From positions 1 to 5,445 of the forward strand of contig JAEZMT010000108.1 in NCBI GenBank assembly GCA_023442085.1: DNA of 5,445 nt, written 5' to 3'. Below, piece after piece: positions 1-5,137 of this stretch. The notes below the pieces were generated by a model. The model made no database searches and was not told where the DNA came from. It saw nothing but the letters and a program-made list of their open reading frames with translations. Position 1 is the stretch's first letter; every line of letters begins with the position of its first letter. Source of the stretch: Pseudomonadota bacterium. Its GTDB lineage: Bacteria > Pseudomonadota > Alphaproteobacteria > Rhizobiales > Xanthobacteraceae. The translations under genes and the position numbers were made by a program.

Positions 1-134
1 CGGCCGACGTGCGACGCGAGATCAAGGCCCGCCTCGGCATCAACGTGAACGTGGAGTGCCACCGCGAGGGCGAGCTGCCGCGCTACGAGGCCAAGGCCAC
101 GCGCGTGCTGCACCGGCCCGAAGCGACCCACTGA
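1..134 (+). CDS. Phenylacetate-CoA ligase family protein, C-terminal end (partial)
   Basis: Only the last 43 codons (reading frame from base 3, stop TGA at 132-134) are inside the window. The peptide reads ADVRREIKARLGINVNVECH, then a stretch with GELPRYEAKATRV, and ends RPEATH. This matches the C-terminal lid domain of PaaK-type AMP-forming ligases, where an 'IK..LG..V.V' strand is followed by 'G.LPR.EGKA.RV', the Lys of which lies in the adenylation region. Known members activate phenylacetate and related aryl acids with ATP and CoA in the cytoplasm. Here the usual E-G-K is E-A-K (the Gly is replaced by Ala). The downstream hydrolase begins 7 bases after the stop and its ribosome site overlaps the stop codon, so the two are probably co-transcribed. 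The substrate cannot be told from this fragment; the family call is fairly safe. Confidence 0.78.
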   Translation, partial: ADVRREIKARLGINVNVECHREGELPRYEAKATRVLHRPEATH

Positions 135-141
135 GGCGGCC

Positions 142-1044
142 GTGAACGCGGCTCTCCCCATGGACGCACCCGCCTTCGAGCGGGTGCGCGCACGCATCGC
201 AGCCGCGACCTCCGCCTGGGCGGCGGGCATGACGCTGGCCGAGATCCGCGACAGCTTCGAGGCCTTCCTCGGGCATGGCGCGGGCGCGCCGGAGGTGAGG
301 CACACGCCCCTCACACTCGCCGGCCTGCCCGCCTGCGCCTTCGATGCACCAGGCGGCGATGCCGCCCGCGTGCTGCTCTATTGCCACGGCGGCGGTTTCC
401 AGATCGGCTCCGTGCGCTCCCATGCGGGGCTGATGGCGCGGCTCGCGGCGGCGAGCGGGATGCGGGTGATGGGCTTCGACTATCGCCTCGCCCCCGAGCA
501 CCGCTTTCCGGCGGCGCATGATGACGCCTTCGCCGCCTATCGCGCGCTGGTGGAGGCGGGGAAGGTGCCGCTCGCGCTGGTGGGGGATTCCGCCGGCGGG
601 GCGCTGGCGCTGGGCACCGTGATGCGGGCGCGGGATGCGGGATTGCCGCTGCCCAGGGCACTGGTGCTGCTCTCGCCCTGGCTCGATCTCACCATGGGCG
701 GGGCGAGCTATGCAACGCTGGCGGAGAAGGACATCTTCTCCCGCCCCGAGCAGTTGAAGGCCATGGCGCGCACCTATCTCGGCCGAAACGACGCGTCCGA
801 TGATCCCGCCGCCTCGCCGGTGCTCGGCGATCTCTCCGGCCTGCCGCCCATGCTGGTGCATGCGGGCGGGCACGACATCACCCTCGACGACAGCCACCTC
901 CTCGCCCGCCGCGCCGCGGAGCAGGGTGGGCGGGTGCAGGTCGAGGTGTTTCCCGGCATGTGCCACCATTTCCAAGTGTTCGAGGAACTGCCCGAGGCGG
1001 CGGCGTCGCTCTCCCGCATCGGCGCCTTTCTGCGCGGGCTCTGA
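142..1044 (+). CDS. Alpha/beta hydrolase, HSL-type esterase/lipase
   Basis: This 300-aa protein has the full set of landmarks of the hormone-sensitive-lipase (alpha/beta hydrolase fold 3) family. The oxyanion-hole motif HGGGF is at residues 82-86, the nucleophile elbow GDSAGG at 148-153 has Ser150, the acid is Asp245 in GGHD, and the catalytic His is most likely His275 in the GMCHHF segment. DYRLAPEHRFPA (113-124) is also typical. There is no signal peptide or membrane segment, so it should be cytoplasmic. It probably hydrolyses a carboxylic ester or lactone; the family does not define the substrate. The GTG start at 142 is chosen because GAGG at 133-136 lies 5 nt upstream; an in-frame ATG at 160 is the alternative. 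It follows the PaaK-type ligase by 7 bases, and a strong terminator lies about 50 bases after its stop, so it is the last gene of that operon. It may supply a free acid to the ligase by cleaving an ester, but this is inference. Confidence 0.9.
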   Translation: MNAALPMDAPAFERVRARIAAATSAWAAGMTLAEIRDSFEAFLGHGAGAPEVRHTPLTLAGLPACAFDAPGGDAARVLLYCHGGGFQIGSVRSHAGLMARLAAASGMRVMGFDYRLAPEHRFPAAHDDAFAAYRALVEAGKVPLALVGDSAGGALALGTVMRARDAGLPLPRALVLLSPWLDLTMGGASYATLAEKDIFSRPEQLKAMARTYLGRNDASDDPAASPVLGDLSGLPPMLVHAGGHDITLDDSHLLARRAAEQGGRVQVEVFPGMCHHFQVFEELPEAAASLSRIGAFLRGL

Positions 1045-1096
1045 AACCCGGCCTCCTCCCGACGCCTTTCGACGTCGCTTGCGCCGGGCGCACTCG

Positions 1097-1131
1097 CCGG
1101 CCTCCCGCCACCGCCGGGAGGCCGGTTTTTT
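1097..1131 (+). terminator. Rho-independent terminator after the hydrolase gene
   Basis: A perfect 11-bp GC-rich stem, CCGGCCTCCCG (1097-1107) with CGGGAGGCCGG (1115-1125), encloses a 7-nt loop and is followed at once by six T residues (1126-1131). It lies 52 bases past the hydrolase stop. There is no matching A-run on the left side, so it should act only on plus-strand transcripts and not on the convergent operon. Confidence 0.93.
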
Positions 1132-1174
1132 GTGGAGTGCTCCCTTCACGCACCGCGCATACCACCTCACCGCC

Positions 1175-1283
1175 GTCATGGCCGGGCTTGTCCCGGCCAC
1201 CCACGTCGGGCCGATCGAGCTACAGTCCGAGAATTGATGCCCGGCCGTTCCACGTGGATGCCCGGCACAAGGCCGGGCATGAC
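1175..1283. repeat. Palindromic intergenic repeat, copy A (two-hairpin element)
   Basis: Two 32-nt arms, 1175-1206 and 1252-1283, form an imperfect inverted pair around a 45-nt spacer. Each arm is itself a hairpin: left stem 1179-1186 with 1192-1199 (8 bp, loop CTTGT), right stem 1258-1266 with 1272-1280 (9 bp, loop ACAAG). The arms begin GTCATG and end CATGAC. A second copy with the same orientation lies at 4429-4536; similarity continues for GGCTGG after the last GAC. Repeats of this kind, whose spurious translations read like 'MAGLVPA.H' and 'PG.RPGMTA', are abundant in Rhizobiales genomes. This copy sits in the convergent gap between the hydrolase terminator and the end of the racemase gene, so it may cap the 3' end of the minus-strand transcript, for which no U-tract terminator is visible. 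No open reading frame crossing it is credible. Confidence 0.88.
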
Positions 1284-1327
1284 GGCTGGTGCTTGCGCGT
1301 CGTCGTCCGTCCGCTACGCCTAGGCAC

Positions 1328-2446
1328 TCAACCCAGCCGCGCCGGATCGAGGCCCCAGTCGGCGAGGATGGCCGGCCCGTCCGCGCCCGGCACCGAAGGG
1401 CCGCGGGCGATCTCCGAAGGCGTCCCGAGGAAGCGGGGGGCGGGGGCGGGCTGGGTCACGCCATCGATCTCCACGAACGCGCCGCGTGCCTGCGCATGGG
1501 GATGGGCGGCGGCCTCGTCCCAGTCGAGGATGGGGGTAACGCAGGCGTCCGTGCCGGCGAACAGCGCCGCCCAATGGTCGCGCGGCTCGGTGATGAACAG
1601 CGCGGCGAGGCGCGCGCGCAACTCGCCCCAGCGGGCGGGATCGGCGGCGTGGGTGAAGTCCGTCGCGTCCAGCCCCAGCCGCTCGATGAGGATACGGTGA
1701 AACCGCCCCTCCACCGGCGCCACGGCGAGGAACTTCCCGTCCGCGCAGGCATAGGTGCCGTAGAAATACGCCCCGCCGTCGAGCAGGTTCGCCGCGCGCG
1801 CATCGCTCCACATCCCGCCGGCGCGAAAGCCCCAGAACATGGCGGCGAGGAGCGAGGCGCCATCCGTCATGGCGGCGTCCACCACCTGCCCCTGCCCGGT
1901 GGTCTTGGCGGCGAGCAGCGCTGCCACCATGCCGAAGGCCATCAGCATTCCCCCGCCGCCGAAATCGGCCACGAGGTTCAGCGGCACGGGGGGCGGTGCA
2001 TCGGCCGGGCCCATGGCGGCGAGCGCCCCGGTCAGGCCGAGATAATTGAGATCGTGCCCGGCGGCGTCCTTGAGCGGCCCCTCCTGTCCCCAGCCGGTCA
2101 TGCGGCCGTAGACGAGGCGCGGGCTGGCGGCAAGGCACGGCTCCGGGCCGAGACCGAGGCGTTCCATGACGCCGGGTCGGAAGCCCTCGATGAGGCCGTC
2201 GGCGCGGGCGATGAGATCGCGCATCACGCCGAGGTCTGCTTCGGCCTTGAGGTCGAGGGCCAGTGACCGGCGGCCCCGCGCCAACACGTCGAAGCGCGTG
2301 TTCATGAGCGGGATGTCCGCCCGCGCGCCCTTCTGGTGGATACGGATGACCTCCGCCCCCGCATCCGCCAGCATCATGGCGGCGAAGGGCGCGGGGCCGA
2401 GGCCCACCATCTCGACAATGCGCAGTCCGGAAAGCGGACCCGGCAT
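1328..2446 (-). CDS. Alpha-methylacyl-CoA racemase (CaiB/BaiF CoA-transferase family)
   Basis: This 372-aa protein resembles the alpha-methylacyl-CoA racemase MCR of Mycobacterium tuberculosis throughout: N-terminal MPGPLSGLRIVE, then IEGFRPGVMERLGLGP, RMTGWGQ.GP, AGHDLNY, DFGGGGM, GQGQVVDAAM.DG and MLDGG-like LLDGGAYFYGTY. The catalytic residues known in MCR (His126, Asp156, Glu241) line up with His131, Asp161 and Glu246, with the same spacings of 30 and 85 residues. That favours a racemase that inverts the (R)/(S) configuration at C2 of alpha-methyl acyl-CoA thioesters over a CoA-transferase. It should be a cytoplasmic dimer. The ATG at 2446 is chosen because it reproduces the family N-terminus; the frame is open further upstream but overlaps the ferredoxin gene and has no family resemblance there. 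It starts 5 bases after the ferredoxin stop, with AGGG at 2456-2459 as a possible ribosome site, and is the last gene of the minus-strand operon. The true substrate may be an aryl-propionyl-CoA or a branched fatty acyl-CoA. Confidence 0.92.
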   Translation of the reverse strand: MPGPLSGLRIVEMVGLGPAPFAAMMLADAGAEVIRIHQKGARADIPLMNTRFDVLARGRRSLALDLKAEADLGVMRDLIARADGLIEGFRPGVMERLGLGPEPCLAASPRLVYGRMTGWGQEGPLKDAAGHDLNYLGLTGALAAMGPADAPPPVPLNLVADFGGGGMLMAFGMVAALLAAKTTGQGQVVDAAMTDGASLLAAMFWGFRAGGMWSDARAANLLDGGAYFYGTYACADGKFLAVAPVEGRFHRILIERLGLDATDFTHAADPARWGELRARLAALFITEPRDHWAALFAGTDACVTPILDWDEAAAHPHAQARGAFVEIDGVTQPAPAPRFLGTPSEIARGPSVPGADGPAILADWGLDPARLG

Positions 2447-2451
2447 CGCCC

Positions 2452-2772
2452 TCAGCCCTGGCCGGCGGGCAGGTGGACGACGAGGCCGTCCAGCGCCGGG
2501 GCCACCTTGATCTGGCAGGAGAGGCGGGAGGTGTCGCCCACGTCCTCGGCGAATTCGAGCATGTCGCGCTCCATGCCGGTGGCCTCGCCCACCTGCGCGG
2601 ACCAGGCGGGGTCCACATGCACATGGCAGGTGGCGCAGGAGCAGGCGCCACCGCACTCGGCGACGATGCCGGGCACATTGGCGCGGCGGGCGCATTCCAT
2701 GACGGAGAGCCCGTCATCCGCATCGATCTCGATGCGCGCGGCGGCAGGCGTGACGAAGACGATGCGGGTCAT
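2452..2772 (-). CDS. [2Fe-2S] ferredoxin, putidaredoxin/adrenodoxin type
   Basis: This 106-aa protein has the cluster signature C-X5-C-X2-C-X36-C at Cys40, Cys46, Cys49 and Cys86, in the segment AECGGACSCATCHVHVDPAW and later RLSCQIKV. That is the vertebrate-type (adrenodoxin/putidaredoxin) arrangement, as opposed to plant-type or Rieske ferredoxins. An extra Cys44 lies inside the cluster loop, as in related proteins. The protein carries single electrons from an NAD(P)H-dependent flavoprotein reductase to an oxygenase. In this operon the obvious acceptor is the ring-hydroxylating oxygenase encoded upstream; some dioxygenases (for example the dioxin dioxygenase of Sphingomonas RW1) use this type. 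No P450 is visible here. The ATG at 2772 has GGAAG at 2779-2783, 6 nt upstream. It follows the SDR gene after a 37-bp, comparatively AT-rich gap, and the racemase starts 5 bases after its stop. The partner reductase is not in the window. Confidence 0.94.
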   Translation of the reverse strand: MTRIVFVTPAAARIEIDADDGLSVMECARRANVPGIVAECGGACSCATCHVHVDPAWSAQVGEATGMERDMLEFAEDVGDTSRLSCQIKVAPALDGLVVHLPAGQG

Positions 2773-2809
2773 CGGGGGCTTCCAGTATTCTGATTTTGCT
2801 TGGAAAAAT

Positions 2810-3559
2810 TCAGGCGCCGCAGCCCATGCCGCCGGAGACGCCCAGCACCTCGCCGGTGATGAAGGACGCGGCGTCCGAGGCGAGGAAGGCCACCGCCACC
2901 GCCACCTCCTCCGGCTCGCCGATGCGGCGCAGGAGGGTGAGGGCGGCCATGTCGGCGAGGATTTTCTCGCCCACCTCCGCCACCGCGCGCTCCACCATGG
3001 GGGTGCGGATGGGGCCGGGCGCCACCGCATTGGCGATGATGCCGTAGCGGGCATTCTCGCGGGCGATGGAGCGGGTGAATCCGATGAGCCCGGCCTTGGC
3101 AGCGGCATAGACCGCCCCGCCCTTCGAGCCGAGGCGCCCGGCCTCGGACGCGACGTTCACGATCCGCCCATAGCGCGCCGCCTGCATGGCGGGCAGGGCG
3201 TGGTGGGTGAAGAGGAAGGCGGTTTCCAGATTCACCGAGAGCAGGAACCGCCAGTCGTCCAAAGTCGTGTCGGTGAAAAAGGCGTGCTGGTCGGCGCCGA
3301 TATTGTTCACCAGCACGTCGAACCCGCCGTGTGTGGCGAACAGCGCCTGCGCGGCCGCCGCATCCGTGCCGTCCATATGGACGAAGGTGGCCCCGGTTTC
3401 CGCCGCGAGCGCGGGGCCGGTCGTGGCGTCGCGATCGCAGAAGGTGACGGCCATGCCATCCGCGCCGAGCTGGCGGACGATGGCGGCACCGATGCCGGCG
3501 CCGCCTCCGGTGACGAGCGCGCGGTGCGGGGGCAAGGGCGGCTTCTCGGGCGCGGTCAT
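2810..3559 (-). CDS. Short-chain dehydrogenase/reductase (SDR)
   Basis: A 249-aa classical SDR of usual length. The nucleotide-binding motif TGGGAGIG is at residues 17-24, NNIG at 85-88, and the catalytic set Asn110, Ser138, Tyr151 and Lys155 (YAAAK) is complete; PGPIRTPM follows at 181-188 and the C-terminus SGGMGCGA is standard. An Asp at the end of the second beta strand (Asp42, in FCDRD) suggests NAD(H) rather than NADP(H). The segment GRIVNVASEAGRLGSKGG resembles BadH-like 2-hydroxycyclohexanecarboxyl-CoA dehydrogenases and 3-hydroxyacyl-CoA dehydrogenases. Next to a ring-hydroxylating oxygenase it could instead be a cis-dihydrodiol dehydrogenase (BenD-type enzymes are also SDRs). Its ATG overlaps the stop of the crotonase gene in an ATGA, so translation is probably coupled; no strong ribosome site of its own is seen. 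An open extension upstream of 3559 lies within the crotonase gene and was not used. Confidence 0.92.
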   Translation of the reverse strand: MTAPEKPPLPPHRALVTGGGAGIGAAIVRQLGADGMAVTFCDRDATTGPALAAETGATFVHMDGTDAAAAQALFATHGGFDVLVNNIGADQHAFFTDTTLDDWRFLLSVNLETAFLFTHHALPAMQAARYGRIVNVASEAGRLGSKGGAVYAAAKAGLIGFTRSIARENARYGIIANAVAPGPIRTPMVERAVAEVGEKILADMAALTLLRRIGEPEEVAVAVAFLASDAASFITGEVLGVSGGMGCGA

Positions 3560-4371
3560 CGGCCGGTGAAGACGGGCTTGCGCTTCTCGATCACCGCCGC
3601 GAGGCCCTCGCGACTGTCGGCGGTGAAGGAAAGTTCGGAGACGGTGCGCGCCTCCTCCGGCAAGGCGCGCTCCACGTCCAGCGCGTTCCACAACAGGCGC
3701 TTGGTGGCGGCCATGGCGAGCGGCGCGCCGGAGGCATAGAAGCGCGCGGCCTTGCCGGCTTCCTCGGTCAGCGCGTCGTCCGGCACGCACTTGGTGATGA
3801 GGCCGATGGACTGCGCCTCCTCGGCGCTCACCACGCGGTTGGAGAGCATGATCTCCGCCGCGCGGCGGAAGCCCACGAGATGGGGCAGGATGACCGAGGC
3901 GCCGGCATCGGGCGCCATGCCCACCCGCGTGGCGCCGGCCATGAATTTCGCGCCCGCGCCGGCAATCACGATGTCGGAGGCGCAGACGAGGCCGAGCCCG
4001 CCGCCGCCTGCCGCATAGCCGTGCACCTCGGTGACGACGACGGCCTTCAGGCGGATGAGCGCGCCGATGGCGACCTGCAGATAGGCCGTCACCTCACGCA
4101 GGAAATCACCCAGCGCCTCACCTTTGGAGGCGAACTCGCGCACGTCGCCGCCGGCGCAGAAATTCGCGCCCGCGCCGCGCAGATGCACCACCCGCACATC
4201 GGCGGCGCGATGCACCACCATGATGGCCTTGTAGAGCGCCTGCATCAGCTCGATGTTCATGCCGTTGGCCGAGCTGGGGCGGTTGAGCGTGAGGGTGGCG
4301 ACGCCATCGGCGTAATCGAGCAGGACGGGTCCTTCGGCGATCCAGCTTTCGGGGGTGGTGCTGTGTGTCAT
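3556..4371 (-). CDS. Enoyl-CoA hydratase/isomerase (crotonase family, PaaG-like)
   Basis: A 271-aa crotonase-fold protein. The CoA/oxyanion motif FCAGGDVREF is at residues 71-80, the second oxyanion segment HGYAAGGGGLGLVCASD at 117-133, and VGMAPDAGAS at 150-159; the C-terminus REGLAAVIEKRKPVFTGR is typical. Of the two glutamates of true enoyl-CoA hydratase, the first (Glu144 of rat crotonase) is replaced by Gly or Leu, and the second region carries Asp155 in the PD.G motif. PaaG and related isomerases have this pattern (no first Glu, Asp in 'PD.GG'), so a double-bond or ring-oxygen isomerase is as likely as a hydratase. The ATG at 4371 has GAGG at 4377-4380, 5 nt upstream. It is the first gene after the repeat-bearing gap and overlaps the SDR start by 4 bases. 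It would act on an acyl-CoA made by the ligase and oxygenase; the exact substrate is not readable. Confidence 0.9.
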   Translation of the reverse strand: MTHSTTPESWIAEGPVLLDYADGVATLTLNRPSSANGMNIELMQALYKAIMVVHRAADVRVVHLRGAGANFCAGGDVREFASKGEALGDFLREVTAYLQVAIGALIRLKAVVVTEVHGYAAGGGGLGLVCASDIVIAGAGAKFMAGATRVGMAPDAGASVILPHLVGFRRAAEIMLSNRVVSAEEAQSIGLITKCVPDDALTEEAGKAARFYASGAPLAMAATKRLLWNALDVERALPEEARTVSELSFTADSREGLAAVIEKRKPVFTGR

Positions 4372-4428
4372 GGGCGCCTCGGGGGCAGGAGGGGGAGGAG
4401 AGGGGCAGCGCTACCGCCCACTCCCGTT

Positions 4429-4536
4429 GTCATGGCCGGGCTTGTCCCGGCCATCCACGTGGTACGGCTGGGAACATCATTTCGAGCGGCGTGCCAGCGG
4501 CCCGACGTGGATGCCCGGCACAAGGCCGGGCATGAC
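4429..4536. repeat. Palindromic intergenic repeat, copy B (two-hairpin element)
   Basis: This has the same architecture and orientation as the copy at 1175-1283: left arm 4429-4460, right arm 4505-4536, 44-nt spacer of unrelated sequence. Hairpins are 4432-4440 with 4446-4454 (9 bp, loop CTTGT) and 4511-4519 with 4525-4533 (9 bp, loop ACAAG). The right arm is identical to that of copy A; the left arm differs from it at one base (T at 4454, C at 1200), which here extends the stem to 9 bp. It lies between the oxygenase beta-subunit stop and the crotonase start, within a set of co-directional genes, so it would be transcribed in any read-through message. No promoter could be recognised in the 57 bases between this repeat and the crotonase start. 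Confidence 0.88.
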
Positions 4537-4603
4537 GGCTGGAGAGGGTGGAGAGAGCTGGGAAAGGAACGGCGAACGGAGCGACGACTTCCCCGCTACG
4601 CCC

Positions 4604-5137
4604 TCACACCAGGAACGACAGGGTGAAGATCGGCTTCATGTTGTTCACGAGGCAGATCTTCTTGCGCACCAGCCGGAAACCCTGCTCCGTCATGCGCAGG
4701 CGGTAGGTGTTGCGCGCAGCCCAGAGCGTCTCGCCGCGCAGATTGTCCTCGTAGATGAGGACGTTGGCGCGCACGTCCACCTCCGGGCCACGCGCCTCGG
4801 CGATCTCGATGTTGGAGATCACGCGGGCCAGCTCCGAACGCGGCGTCTGGGTGTGGCGCCGGCCGGTCTTGAGCTGGCGGATGCGCACGCCGATGCGCGA
4901 GCGGTTGTCGTAGAGCACCGACATCTCCTTCTCGGGGTCGGTGTCGTCGCCATTGGCGGGGACCCAATAGATGGCGTCGTCGGTCCACAGCGCCTCCCAC
5001 CCATCATAATCGTGGGTGTCGGCGAGGCGGGCCTCCAGATAGAGAAATTGCGCCACTTGATGGTGCAGTGTCGCCGGCTCCAGCTTGGCGAGGTCGGGAG
5101 CGGAGGCGTCCGCGAAGGAATGGGCCAGGGCGGTCAT
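4604..5137 (-). CDS. Ring-hydroxylating dioxygenase, beta (small) subunit
   Basis: This 177-aa protein has the length and layout of the small subunit of aromatic-ring-hydroxylating dioxygenases (SnoaL/NTF2-like fold). Landmarks are LEPATLHHQVAQFLYLEARLAD (19-40), DYDGWEALWTDDAIYWVPA (43-61), EMSVLYDNRSRIGVRIRQL (71-89), the T..PRSE..R.ISNIEI segment (97-112) and the C-terminal RLVRKKICLVNN (155-166). It is closer in style to the benzoate/toluate group (BenB-like) than to naphthalene-type small subunits, judged by eye. It makes an alpha3-beta3 oxygenase with the preceding alpha subunit and is mainly structural; the metal centres are in alpha. The ATG at 5137 shares a base with the alpha stop (TGATG), and a strong GGAGG lies at 5145-5149, 7 nt upstream, so the two subunits are likely made in equal amounts. 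The stop at 4604 is followed by the gap with repeat copy B. Confidence 0.92.
   Translation of the reverse strand: MTALAHSFADASAPDLAKLEPATLHHQVAQFLYLEARLADTHDYDGWEALWTDDAIYWVPANGDDTDPEKEMSVLYDNRSRIGVRIRQLKTGRRHTQTPRSELARVISNIEIAEARGPEVDVRANVLIYEDNLRGETLWAARNTYRLRMTEQGFRLVRKKICLVNNMKPIFTLSFLV

Noticed and set aside
40..1200. A 386-codon minus-strand open frame opposite the hydrolase
   Set aside because: It is antisense to a hydrolase with all catalytic motifs; the composition (Arg, Gly, His-rich) is that of a high-GC shadow frame.
960..1700. A 246-codon plus-strand open frame over the convergent gap
   Set aside because: It runs through the hydrolase end, the terminator and repeat copy A, and then lies antisense to the racemase; the peptide has no domain-like character.
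2447..2695. Upstream extension of the racemase reading frame to 2695
   Set aside because: It would overlap most of the ferredoxin gene, and the extra 83 residues are Arg-rich and unlike the racemase family, whose N-terminus is matched from 2446.
2773..2809. AT-rich 37-bp gap between SDR and ferredoxin as a promoter
   Set aside because: It is clearly less GC-rich than its surroundings, but I found no convincing -35/-10 pair on the minus strand; it may simply hold the ferredoxin ribosome site.
1289..3739. Long plus-strand open frames (1289-2266 and 2336-3739)
   Set aside because: They are antisense to the racemase, ferredoxin, SDR and crotonase genes, which all show complete family motifs in the minus-strand frames; the plus-strand peptides are Gly/Arg/His-rich and unlike any family.
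1175..4536. The two repeats as the ends of a composite transposon or a two-unit CRISPR-like array
   Set aside because: They lie in the same orientation about 3.2 kb apart, there is no transposase or target duplication, and the segment between is ordinary catabolic genes; the repeat type is known as a dispersed intergenic element.
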